Shown here: in pieces, positions 52,819 to 62,153 of the stretch
Numbering within the stretch: the stretch's first letter is position 1
How the letters are laid out: every line of letters begins with the position of its first letter
Assembly (NCBI RefSeq): GCF_000192795.1
Contig: NW_007360613.1
Coordinates: forward strand, 62,001-126,000
Direction: 5' to 3'
DNA from: Vavraia culicis subsp. floridensis
Lineage: Eukaryota; Microsporidia; Pleistophoridae
DNA length: 64,000 bases
Position numbers and translations under genes: made by a program
Notes under the pieces: model-generated
The model's input: only the letters and a program-made list of their open reading frames with translations
What the model was told of the DNA's origin: nothing
The model's database searches: none

Positions 52819-53469
52819 ATGTTTTTCTATTTGATCGCTTGTTATTGTTTAGACTTGACCCAGCAAAAATGGCTGATAACACCGAAGGTGAACAGCAATG
52901 CATATTTACAGCTAAAAGATGGCATGATAGGCATTATCAAGGACGTATTTCCACTAAACTACGATGATGACAGGGTTGTCAGTTTTACGGCGAAGAACCC
53001 GAAAGAGTATGCACAGAAACTGGCAAAACAGAGGAAAACGCCAACCGATGAGCCCTTAAGCGAGGATGTATCGTTTATGATCAATTTTAATGAAGGAAAG
53101 ATGTGCAAGTTGGACAATTTTAGGAGTCTCATTCCCTGTGAGGGATCACCTAGAGAGAGAAGTACGTGGAGAGTTAACGAAACGAGCAACGGATTTAAAA
53201 TCATCAACGGTGATATGTGTCTGAAGGTGACTACGGTTGGTGACAACTTATACACGAACACGTTGGAAGTAGAATTAGATGAATGCATGGATGATTTGAC
53301 CTTCTACTGGGATATTGAGATTATGCCAAGGAACTTTTCATTACCTGAAGATCTTGACGAGAAGTACGAAATATTTGTACCTAAGCATACGGGAATAAAC
53401 GGTGAAGAGATTAATGGTCATAACATTTTCCACTATGGAAAATATAATAGACATGTAAAGTATGATTAA
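52819..53469 (+). CDS. secreted ricin-B-lectin-like protein 6
   Basis: The start is ATG 52819 (the frame goes back only to a TTG), 216 residues. Signal peptide MFFYLIACYCLDLT. The domain (about 20-170) has the strand AYLQLKDGMIGII, then an extra charged loop (about 50-85, EYAQKLAKQRKTP) absent from the other members, then C96, C107, W117, C134, C156 and W164 with STWRVN, GDMCLKV, LDECMDDLTFYWDI. Spacing between Cys and Trp positions equals that of RBL2-4. The C-terminus is polar with HGKYNRHVKYD. No CCC at the start. Confidence 0.85.
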   Translation: MFFYLIACYCLDLTQQKWLITPKVNSNAYLQLKDGMIGIIKDVFPLNYDDDRVVSFTAKNPKEYAQKLAKQRKTPTDEPLSEDVSFMINFNEGKMCKLDNFRSLIPCEGSPRERSTWRVNETSNGFKIINGDMCLKVTTVGDNLYTNTLEVELDECMDDLTFYWDIEIMPRNFSLPEDLDEKYEIFVPKHTGINGEEINGHNIFHYGKYNRHVKYD

Positions 53470-54165
53470 AAGCATGTTTTGGGTACTAAGTGCATGCAAG
53501 CACATTTTACGTAATATATGAGTGTTTTAGTACCTAAGCAATGCTATCAATTCACAATTGGTGCGCATAGCATGTATGTTCCGGTGTAAGACTAAGTAAA
53601 TCCGCTGTTAGTAACGCCATAACCGACCTTTATACTGTAAAATGAGTCTCTATTTACGTTTTACACGCATTTGTAGTGCTGATCACACGCTATTGCAACA
53701 CTTTTAACTCAAAAATTAAATTAAACATACTTTTGTACACCGAGTACATCACGTGCAAAACAAAAACTATCACATCTCCTGATCAGCATTAATAAAGTGT
53801 TTTTTAGACCAATATTAGCAGTTAATGTGAAGATTACCACCTCACGTTAACATTAAATAAAATATCCTTTAAACAGCCATAAATTTTAGCTCTTTGTAGA
53901 AACGATCAATTGCGTGTACAATCATTTTAATTCCACATTTTTACGGTTTAATAAACGTGTAGACATGTAGTACCGTAACATGTGGCCGTTCTATACAAAT
54001 AATTGCTCGACTGGTAGTGATGTATCGTTATGATACCGTACCATCGAATGATTCGTTTTCATTGCTTTATTCTTATTGTTTGGAGAGTTAGCAGAGCTAA
54101 TAATGCTTTTTAACCGTATTGAACCGATCCAATGCTAAATTGCACAAATATTGTTTAATTGCAAC
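53470..54165. other. intergenic stretch
   Basis: AT-rich. Nothing recognised. Confidence 0.6.
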
Positions 54166-55260
54166 CTAAGGTGCTGATAGCTTTGATTTGAACTGCTTTG
54201 CTATTGCTTCGTTATAATCAGCTATTTCTTTCTGGATTGCTTCCATTTCCAATTTTGTAATTATACCTATGATGTTTTCTGTGCTCTTCTTCATTTCTGA
54301 CGTTTTGATGGTTATATATTCTTCAAGCAGTGAGTAATTTCTGTACAACAACTCTATTAACGCACGAGACTCCTCGTTTATAACACCACAAATTTTTCCT
54401 TGAACTAAATCGAGTGTTTCAGATTCAATTTCTTCGAGTGCATTTACCACCATGGTCACTCCCTGATCCATAATGTTTCTCTGGCCGAGCAGTTCCAGTT
54501 CTTCCGTCCGATTTATTTCCAACTTTACCTGCTCCATGAATTCTTTGATCAATTTTTTTATCTCCTCCATCAATTCCGGTTTATTTGATGAAATCATACT
54601 TGCGATATAAGCCGGGTCTGGAAACACAATTTGCGGTATAATAGGGCAGAAGTTGTGAGGATCACTCAAAATATGTTCGATCTGTGAGCGCACCTTTTGA
54701 TTTTCTGCTCTAACTACCGTTTCGACGCTCTCTACCTCCATCTGATTGGAATTGAGGACAGCATCTCTCACGCTATTGCTCGTATGCCTGACGAGAAATT
54801 TTATGTTTGCCTTTAACTCACAGCATTTATCATTTAGCAAGTTATCCGTTTCGGTGTATTCCCACTTTGACACTCTATCGATGCATTTAATGATAGAATT
54901 TGTTGCATCATCGAAGATCTGCGTGAACTCAAGCTGCAATGCCTCATACTGACCATTCACTATTTTGATAATTTCTTCCTTCAACGTCAAAAGCATTTTT
55001 TCCATTTCATCAGCGATTTCCGACTCAAAATCATTCGTTAACACCTCCAAGTTTTTTTCTAAGGACATGCATCCATTAACAATTACATCTATGATCTGCT
55101 TTAAATCCGGTATTACCACACTTATCTCATTTTTGTTGTTCTGGTCCCACCGTAGGACGGAACTTATGTTTCCGATCGGTAAAGGACTGTCAATGAATCC
55201 TCTCTCACTGGCATCCAAACGAGCCAAAAGCGTAAAAAAAACAAATAAAGTTGTGATCAT
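54166..55260 (-). CDS. secreted helical protein 2 (PIIPQ-FPDP family)
   Basis: A 364-residue protein with signal peptide MITTLFVFFTLLARLDA, start ATG 55260. Like its paralogue at 44920-46005 it is mostly alpha-helical. PDLKQIIDVIVNGC (51-64) and PIIPQIVFPDP (206-216) sit exactly as far apart as in the paralogue (162 residues from the first Pro to Phe). Also shared are ENQKVRSQIEHILSDP before the second landmark, QVKLEINRTEELELLGQ after it, and IADYNEAIAKQF at the end. This copy is more Glu-rich and has more cysteines (C64, and others in NDKCCELK). Function unknown. The pair defines a family by itself. Confidence 0.87.
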   Translation of the reverse strand: MITTLFVFFTLLARLDASERGFIDSPLPIGNISSVLRWDQNNKNEISVVIPDLKQIIDVIVNGCMSLEKNLEVLTNDFESEIADEMEKMLLTLKEEIIKIVNGQYEALQLEFTQIFDDATNSIIKCIDRVSKWEYTETDNLLNDKCCELKANIKFLVRHTSNSVRDAVLNSNQMEVESVETVVRAENQKVRSQIEHILSDPHNFCPIIPQIVFPDPAYIASMISSNKPELMEEIKKLIKEFMEQVKLEINRTEELELLGQRNIMDQGVTMVVNALEEIESETLDLVQGKICGVINEESRALIELLYRNYSLLEEYITIKTSEMKKSTENIIGIITKLEMEAIQKEIADYNEAIAKQFKSKLSAP

Positions 55261-56495
55261 GTATTCGCAACAGAGCCATGCTTTTAAATTTACTTATCAA
55301 AATGTTCTAGACCTAAATAAGATTGTGCTTTAAATACGAATACACCAAATACGTGTGCACTTAAGCGTATTCATATGATAGTATGCTCACATTGGTTCGA
55401 ACATGCATTTAATTACGTAAGTTGTGTAAACATCTTAGCTGTTAGCAGCAGTAGCGGATAATAAACAGCGAAAAGTTCTATGCTACAAAATTATGGTGTT
55501 ATTTTCAACAAAATGAACTTGTTCATTACAAATACCCTATTTTACAGCTATTTTTGCATACCTGCCATTAAACTGGCGTTCCTAATTGAGCACAGATGAC
55601 CGCTTATCACACGATTAGGCAAATTCATATAGAAATTAGCAGATGGCATTTTCAGTCAGCTTTTCATTGCTGTAATATAAGTTTACAAACATAAAACGGT
55701 TATTTTCTCTCACAAAACATCCAAATACATAGAGCGGCGCATATTAAGAGTTTACTCGTCTCCACGACAAGGATGTGACCGGATGAAAATTCTTTCTGCC
55801 CTGCCAGCCTATTCATCGTGTAGAAAACACGTATTAGAATCGGTACCTAAAATGTAAATAGCAACGGTACGTTCACCTATTGCCCAGTTACACCTCACCG
55901 CACGATGCAACAGCAATGGAATGTGCACACTTTAACCTAAATACGTACAAAATGTGGTATAATTGTGTTTTGGGAGATTCTCCGTTAATGTGAGCAATAT
56001 GTGAATTCATTTGCTACGCCAGTTTTAATGTTGCTTGGGAAGATCGCTTCAAGGGTAATCCTACCATCCGTGTGGACATGATTTAACGGTATCGTTTGGT
56101 TTAGCATGGAGGTAGCACTGCCATCAGCTATCTAAACGGTTTGGAGATCGGAATGTGGTTTATTGGTGATCATTCAATACAATCATTGGCAGTTCTTTAT
56201 TCTGTCACGTGTTGGATGCACAGCAGTATTCCGGTAATCACTCGTTTATTGCACGAAGAACGCATTCATCTGTCACCTCACGCTTGACATAGAAATCGTT
56301 TAGTATGCGACAAATTGTGGGCAATTCCCGTAATCACATCCATATTCGATGAAGAGAAGCCTAGGATGAACTTTCGTGAGCTAGCAAAGATATTACATGT
56401 TCCATGATCACTGACATGTTCTGAACTGTGTATCAGGCACGTATCAGCTCTTGACCACCTTCTCATTGCAGGATTTTTTTTCTATTTTTTTAGTT
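55261..56495. other. intergenic stretch
   Basis: No gene supported; a minus frame at 56278-56466 shows no coding sign. Confidence 0.55.
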
Positions 56496-56498
56496 CCC
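56496..56498 (+). promoter_or_regulatory. CCC start signal of the WD40-like gene
   Basis: CCC directly abutting ATG 56499. It selects this ATG over the ATG-less upstream frame. Confidence 0.6.
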
Positions 56499-57458
56499 AT
56501 GTTCTTACGGCGGCTGTACACATTCCGGCACAACCACAACATAAACCATGTCTACGAATCAAAAAAATTTGTTTTGGTGGCCGATCAGACAAAAATATAC
56601 TTTTGGGACAGAAAAACGAAAGCGCTGCGGCACACAAAAACTTTTAAGACCGAGATACAAAAAATACACAAGTTGGAAAATATTGGATGTGATGTGCTCA
56701 CAGGGTACGCTGATGCCGAGTACAAAGGATGGAAAGAGTGCAAAAAGTTTGTGTTTCAATCGGTAAAGCGGCTTTTCAACGGCTCAATCTGCATCAAAAT
56801 AGCAAGCCTGGCGAAGGCGTGTCTTAAAGGTGCCGTGATAATTGGCGATGAACACAAAATAAATGTTAATGGTACACTGATAAAGCACAAATACGGTAAT
56901 CTGCTCGATGTGCAGAACTTGCACGGCTATTTCTTCGCCTCGTTTGAGATCGGTAAAATATGCTGCGTACAGGAAAGGTGCTTGTTCGAAGTTTTTTGTA
57001 TCAACGATGTGCTTGTTTCGTTCTCATGGGACCAAAACTCGTTTTACTGCTGTACGCTCTCCGGTTTTCTGTATAAAATGGAATTGACGGTGAACGCTCT
57101 CACGAGCATCGTACGAGCGGTTCAAAATGCTTTTGAAGACGGACAAACAGCGAACATAAGCATGCACGACATCAAAGACGGGTTAGTTACTGAACAGCAG
57201 TACAATGTAGAGGAGCTGAAAATAAGCACACTTATGGTTCTTGATAGGTACACGGATGTGGGAAGAAAAATAAAGAAGGTTGTTGCAAAGGATGACGTAG
57301 TGGTTTTGCACACGGTATGTGGAAATTTAATCTTTTTGAACCACAACCTAGAGATTGAGGGCTTTTTGGAGGATGTGGACGATGTTTTTGATCGTGAAAA
57401 CGGGATTTATATTGTGAATGGGTACGATGTTACAGAATTGGAGTGGGGGTGGAGGTAA
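56499..57458 (+). CDS. WD40-like beta-propeller protein, unknown
   Basis: From ATG 56499 (with CCC abutting it) the protein has 319 residues; the open frame upstream starts only at TTG. The sequence is a series of alternating hydrophobic strands with WD-type endings (VLVADQTKIYFWDRKTK, CCTLSGFLYKMEL, VVLHTVCGNLIFLNHNL). This suggests a divergent propeller of perhaps six or seven blades. There is no signal peptide. Candidates include a ribosome-biogenesis (UTP-type) or vesicle-coat propeller, but the sequence does not decide. The CCC signal suggests a housekeeping role. Confidence 0.75.
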   Translation: MFLRRLYTFRHNHNINHVYESKKFVLVADQTKIYFWDRKTKALRHTKTFKTEIQKIHKLENIGCDVLTGYADAEYKGWKECKKFVFQSVKRLFNGSICIKIASLAKACLKGAVIIGDEHKINVNGTLIKHKYGNLLDVQNLHGYFFASFEIGKICCVQERCLFEVFCINDVLVSFSWDQNSFYCCTLSGFLYKMELTVNALTSIVRAVQNAFEDGQTANISMHDIKDGLVTEQQYNVEELKISTLMVLDRYTDVGRKIKKVVAKDDVVVLHTVCGNLIFLNHNLEIEGFLEDVDDVFDRENGIYIVNGYDVTELEWGWR

Positions 57459-57769
57459 GCAATTGTACGGTAGTGCTGGCGGTAAAAACGGTAAGGGCAC
57501 TGCACGCTGCTGAGTGCTAGGATTGCATCATGGGTCATATTTCGAATAAATATTAATTAGCTGCACGGGTCAAGGCAGCACAAGAGTTGATCAGGCCGTA
57601 AATGTTGAATAGAACGAACAGATTGCTTTTGTGCCATAGCACCTATCAAATAACATTTATGTTTTTATTTCACCAAGCGTACATTTGGTCGCCCCCTCAT
57701 ACCGCAGCACCCAAACGCACCGTGGTAGGTCGCTTAGTTATTAAAACACCCTTTACCACGTGTTTGCAG
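57459..57769. other. short intergenic stretch with repeat copy D
   Basis: Holds the dispersed repeat at 57678-57720, which lies within an N-terminal extension of the SNAPC3 frame that I do not accept as coding. Confidence 0.5.
57678..57720 (+). repeat. dispersed short repeat, copy D
   Basis: Contains CCCCCTCATACCGCAGCACC followed by CAAACGCAC, aligned to the copies at 806-857 (minus), 44502-44548 and 46107-46152. It ends 55 bases before the SNAPC3 start, on the same strand. Confidence 0.45.
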
Positions 57770-57772
57770 CCC
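57770..57772 (+). promoter_or_regulatory. CCC start-proximal signal of SNAPC3
   Basis: CCC at 4-6 bases before ATG 57776. It favours that start over ATG 57602, whose extension runs through a repeat. Confidence 0.6.
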
Positions 57773-57775
57773 TTC

Positions 57776-58498
57776 ATGAGAACGGATCATTTACAGCGTT
57801 TAGAAAATGCTTTGAGGACCAGTGATCAGAGCCTGCCCGTCACCGAAAACGGTGCAAAAGTGAACCAATCAAGAAAACTTAACGTATTTTCGAAGTTGTT
57901 TGATGTGCGGGACAAAAATATAAAATATAGAATCGATCCCACGATTTGTGGCCGTACAGGCAACGGGGTAGTGCATGTAGAGTTTATTGTATACCGGAAA
58001 AAAAAGGAAATCGGCATCTTCCAGATCAACAACACACATACATTGGGAAACATGGTGCTATCGCTATTAAACCGACTTGGAGTGCGCTGTAATGTGAATA
58101 CTCTGTCAATATACGTGGATAACTTTCTGTACGTTAATGATGTGAATAGCTACACGGAGACTACGAATTACCAGCTCAGAAATTGGAATGGCCATAAAAT
58201 GGAGGATTTAATTCTATTTAACAGCCTTTCTTTGAACAGCAGACTGGAGATTCTTTATGAGCTGCGTATCAGGAACATCATAGGTAGAAATAGAGAATGC
58301 AAAGATTTCATAATGAAAATATTTGAAAAAGGGCACCAGTGTGTTATATGTACCAAAAATGTAGCAAAATTCGTTTTAACAGATGAACCTTTGCTGGTAA
58401 AAACGAAGAAGTACGTGTGTAAAACATGTTTCGATCTTTTTTACTGCGATGAGCTGGATTTGATATATCCACATTTGAAATATTCAAAATTAAAGTGA
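57776..58498 (+). CDS. SNAPC3: snRNA-activating protein complex subunit 3 (SNAP50-like)
   Basis: A subunit of the complex that binds the proximal sequence element of snRNA promoters (RNA polymerase II and III). From ATG 57776 it has 240 residues; the frame extends to ATG 57602, but that part overlaps a dispersed repeat and lacks family similarity. The core has the SNAP50 pattern HVEFIVYRKKKEIGIFQIN, then LSIYVDNFLYVNDV with an N-D pair as in the family's FYND motif, and NGHKMEDLILFNSL where relatives have MEDFTFNDL. The C-terminal zinc finger is C189-x2-C192 ... C215-x2-C218-F, ending DLIYPHLKY as in SNAP50 (YPY). It is shorter than human SNAPC3 (411) because the N-terminus is trimmed. Confidence 0.87.
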   Translation: MRTDHLQRLENALRTSDQSLPVTENGAKVNQSRKLNVFSKLFDVRDKNIKYRIDPTICGRTGNGVVHVEFIVYRKKKEIGIFQINNTHTLGNMVLSLLNRLGVRCNVNTLSIYVDNFLYVNDVNSYTETTNYQLRNWNGHKMEDLILFNSLSLNSRLEILYELRIRNIIGRNRECKDFIMKIFEKGHQCVICTKNVAKFVLTDEPLLVKTKKYVCKTCFDLFYCDELDLIYPHLKYSKLK

Positions 58499-58953
58499 TA
58501 TAGCTGTATATGTGCCGTGCACAGGCACACTGTTGCTTGAACGGTACTTCTTTACCATTACGTGCGAATGTCCACGGTTATTTCGCAACTTTCTCGTTCA
58601 AACAGACGAGTCCCTTTGCTAAAAATAGTTCGTCTCCCAACACCACAGTGTAACATAAATAAAAACTAACAAAAGTTTTTTGGTCTATTCAACAGTTCGT
58701 GCACGAACTGTTCTAATCGGTGTGCGAAATAATATTTTGATACGACACAGGAATAAAACTGGTTGTGCCGTTGGATTGTTTCGCATTTTTCAAGAGTATG
58801 CAACATCTCTGCAATTATTTATGCTTTTTGTTGCACGAACGTTATCGTGGCAAACAACCAAAACAGTTTTGTAGCTATGAATGAGTTTAATTGCTCAAAA
58901 GCGTAAACATTGGCGCTAGCAGAGCCTGAGGTAATCGTATTAGATGTTTTTAA
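58499..58953. other. intergenic stretch
   Basis: Convergent gene ends. Nothing recognised. Confidence 0.6.
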
Positions 58954-59595
58954 TCATAACTTCGTTTCAAAATATAATAGTTCATCTAATACGGCAAATA
59001 GTGATACCTGTTCAACCTCAAACAGAGCTTTCTTCATTTCTGTTTGGTTGATCTCATTCTTGCTGTTATTTATTATGGATTTGAAGTGTGCATCAACACA
59101 TTCTTCAGAAAAATTTTGAGCGATGCTGTTGTTTATGATTCCCAAATAAATTGTGTGATAGGCCTTTTGCTGCTCCAAAAGTTCTTTGATCGTATTTTGG
59201 ATAACGTCCAAAACATTTGAAAGTCTGAGTTTCAACAAACCAGTATCGTATGCTTTAATCTGTGGATCCAACTGATTCTTAAACGTTAATATACTCGTGT
59301 ATATTCCATTGAATAGGTTGGTATAGCTCGACATTCTTTGTTGGTTCAACTTTTTTATTTCTCCTGTCTTAAGAATGAGCAGGTTCCTATCGTATTTACT
59401 TTTCATTTTGAACAGGTTCAAGCATCTTCTATGGTTCTCACTGCAAACAAAGGATTTGATATCCGTAGAAATTTTTGCTTTTCCTAAACTCTTCATAATT
59501 TCATTTACAAACGCATCAATATCTTCCGATATAGCACTACAATACACCCCGAGTGGTTGTAACAGAGACACGGAACAAAAAAGAAAAAATAACAT
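58954..59595 (-). CDS. secreted helical protein 3, unknown
   Basis: A 213-residue protein starting with signal peptide MLFFLFCSVSLLQPLGVYCSA. The mature part is mostly helical, Lys/Leu/Asn-rich, with cysteines at SFVCSENHRRCLNLF and EECVD and several N-x-S/T sites (NNS, NQT). It has no PIIPQ-FPDP core, so it is not demonstrably related to the other two secreted helical proteins despite the same strand, size class and location. No CCC before the ATG. Family not recognised. Confidence 0.8.
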   Translation of the reverse strand: MLFFLFCSVSLLQPLGVYCSAISEDIDAFVNEIMKSLGKAKISTDIKSFVCSENHRRCLNLFKMKSKYDRNLLILKTGEIKKLNQQRMSSYTNLFNGIYTSILTFKNQLDPQIKAYDTGLLKLRLSNVLDVIQNTIKELLEQQKAYHTIYLGIINNSIAQNFSEECVDAHFKSIINNSKNEINQTEMKKALFEVEQVSLFAVLDELLYFETKL

Positions 59596-61144
59596 AAAGC
59601 TCGGTTTAATACTTGAATGCTTAAATATGGTTTGATATTACATATTAGGTAAATGGTATTGGTAGCAATTTAGGATGTTTGATGTTGTACGAGAATGTTC
59701 TTTAATATTCCTGTAGTGCGAGCTGTATGCTAAACCCGTTGGTGAATGACCACACTCCTATGGCAGCGTGTACATAGTACTGTTTATTTTTTGTTAAAAC
59801 GTGCCAAATAACTAGCATTATCACGAAAGTAGAGGCATTGTTCGTAACAGTTGTATTTAAATAATGTTGATGCACAATGGCAGATACTGCTCCTCTGGTT
59901 TTAGATTATTTCTTGCCAAATTTATGCATTAATAATGCATAAATACCTTATGAGAAAGTTCTGTGTGATGAAAGGATATTAAGAGATGATTATTATCGTA
60001 ATTAACTAAGGTGGATTAATTTAGATGCTTTACTGTGCTGCTGATCCTTTTAATTGATATATATCAAATAGCACTTATTTAGAGTAATTTACCTAATTTG
60101 CAAAGGTTGATTTATTGTTATGCTTTGTGTGCAGTATTTGCGATTGGACATCGATGTATATCGTGTTAAGTTCGTTGTTTCCCTGCTTCAATTAACAATT
60201 TTTCATCTATGAGTCTACATGGTGAGTATGGTAGAATTATTTACTGGTAACTTTATTCAGAATCCGCTTACAACATATTTAGGGCACCATATCTCTCATT
60301 TATGACGCTGCCTGACACCCTTCACAACAAGCAGGAACTTCTCGCTTATTGTGCTCACCGCTTTGTTCCTACACAATACGGAAAGGCCGTATAATTTACG
60401 CTAAATCTGCTTGCCAAGCTCATAAGCTACCGTGCATGCAACAATCACATAAACCAGCGAATAGGCACAAGAACATGCCGGTGTCATTCATTTACACGTA
60501 TTTTTGTGCTTGATGTTAGTGCGGTTTTTTTGCAAATCCTCGGTTTTGCAGGACTATCTCTCTACCTTAGCCCTGTGTTCTTAATTCACAGCGATATTTT
60601 CGTTCGCTAAATCGAGCTATGTTAGCAGCTCTGATTTTCTTAAAGCCATTTCCTACAGCATCTTTCAACAGTAGAGACTCCGCACTTCTTTAGAACTTCA
60701 CGGCCCTCTACCCACCAACTGCTAGTTAATACTTCCTGTTCTTTAATACAACCTGTCGGTTTACCTCCTTGGTGTAGCAACCTGCATCTTGGACATCGTC
60801 ACAAACTCATCAAACCAAGGGAGATTAAAAATTCAGGTCAATGTTAACAGAAAGGTCAATCTCCCTGCTCAATTACTGGTCCTTTTTGCGAGGTACGATC
60901 CAAGTTCATTGTTGCACCAAGCTCGTGCTACTTAGGTTACTCATACGGTATGAAACCCTTAGCTCTATAACATGGTGTACTTTGCCCATTAACATGTACA
61001 TGACAGTAAAGGGCATTACCTAATACATCATTCCCAGTGAATACGACCGACCACGTGCATCAGCCACCGGTAACACGTTAATTCTTCATTGCTCCCATAA
61101 AACACACATCCGTTCGAAACAAGTACTCTTGGTACACCCACCAT
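59596..61144. other. intergenic stretch with a compositionally distinct block
   Basis: About 60280-61140 is visibly less AT-rich than other gaps. No intact gene. A minus-strand frame at 60640-60807 encodes a CPRC motif and Trp-rich text that could be an eroded element. Confidence 0.4.
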
Positions 61145-61525
61145 TTAATTACATATCTCACACATCTTTGCGCACTTCTTCCTGCCATTAACCCTTCCAA
61201 TCAATTTTCCCACAATTACGCTGCAAACAACCCACACGTTAAAGGTCATACATATCATCATTGTTATAAAATTGATGAAAATGGTTACGAAATTGACAGC
61301 CATGATATAAACCTTCCATCGCTTGTGCTTCAGCTTTTCTGTATTCGTTGACATTTTCTCGTTGATATAACAATCGATCAGTTCGTTTAGACAGGACACC
61401 AGGCATGCAGAGACGAGCAGCACAAAGAAGCAGAAGCCTTGTATGCACGTATTGGATATGATAAAGTTCTTTATCATAAAATCGTATTTCGGTGCGAGTG
61501 ACATCCCACAACAGGCCATGTACAT
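61145..61525 (-). CDS. CTR-family copper transporter (SLC31-like)
   Basis: Predicted trimeric high-affinity copper uptake channel. The 126-residue size fits small fungal and vacuolar CTR proteins. It has three hydrophobic segments (about 19-47, 72-95 and 97-113). The second carries the family's M-x3-M (M89-x3-M93) followed by TFNVW, and the third carries G106-x3-G110, the packing motif of CTR. The short N-terminus is Met/Cys-containing (MYMACCGMS), and the C-terminus has a Cys cluster (CAKMCEIC), a plausible metal-handling tail. No CCC near ATG 61525. Copper would serve few known enzymes in microsporidia, so the acceptor is unclear. Identity rests on motifs, without a search. Confidence 0.72.
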   Translation of the reverse strand: MYMACCGMSLAPKYDFMIKNFIISNTCIQGFCFFVLLVSACLVSCLNELIDCYINEKMSTNTEKLKHKRWKVYIMAVNFVTIFINFITMMICMTFNVWVVCSVIVGKLIGRVNGRKKCAKMCEICN

Positions 61526-62153
61526 GAATGTGTCGCGTTATTTATATAGTACTTTGCATGAATGCATAAACGAGCACAATTTTTTGCAACTTCACTTTTT
61601 ATGAGACTGTCGGTACGGCACCAGATAAACTTCTATTTTTCACAAACACTGGTGCTCGTCGACAAAACCCATTTTTAACAGCCACAGCGCATCACGAGTA
61701 TCGTGATGAATGCAAAATAATTAATTTGAGAGTGCGCGTCTTTTTGTCATCTAAGAGGAACATGCGCATCAAATTTACAGCTACTCATCATAGCACATCA
61801 ATAATGTTTGTGGTAGTGTAACATGCGCCTTGTGCATGTTTGATTGAGTTGTTGGCGCGCTGAGAAATAAAAATTAAATGGTGCACACGAACATGGCCTG
61901 GTGCAAAGCACATCCCAACTGCTAACCAAGTTTACCGTGCACTCCGGTAAAAGATGCATAAAGTTGCGCGTTATTGTCACCCGTGCTTAGTTCTATGGGA
62001 ATAAAATAGTTCAGACAGGAATTAGGCCAATGGGCTTGATGACCTACCGCGTGTTTAGTGCGGTCATGGGTGTGATTGACCATTCGAATCGTTTAATAAG
62101 ATCTTTTGGTGCAAACATCGGCCAGCAGTTCGTTTAAAACAAATTTTCAAGTT
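61526..62153. other. intergenic stretch
   Basis: No gene supported. The minus frame at 61798-61980 shows no coding sign. Confidence 0.55.

Noticed and set aside
57602..57775. 58-residue N-terminal extension of SNAPC3 from ATG 57602
   Set aside because: Overlaps dispersed repeat copy D and shows no SNAP50 similarity; the CCC signal sits at ATG 57776.
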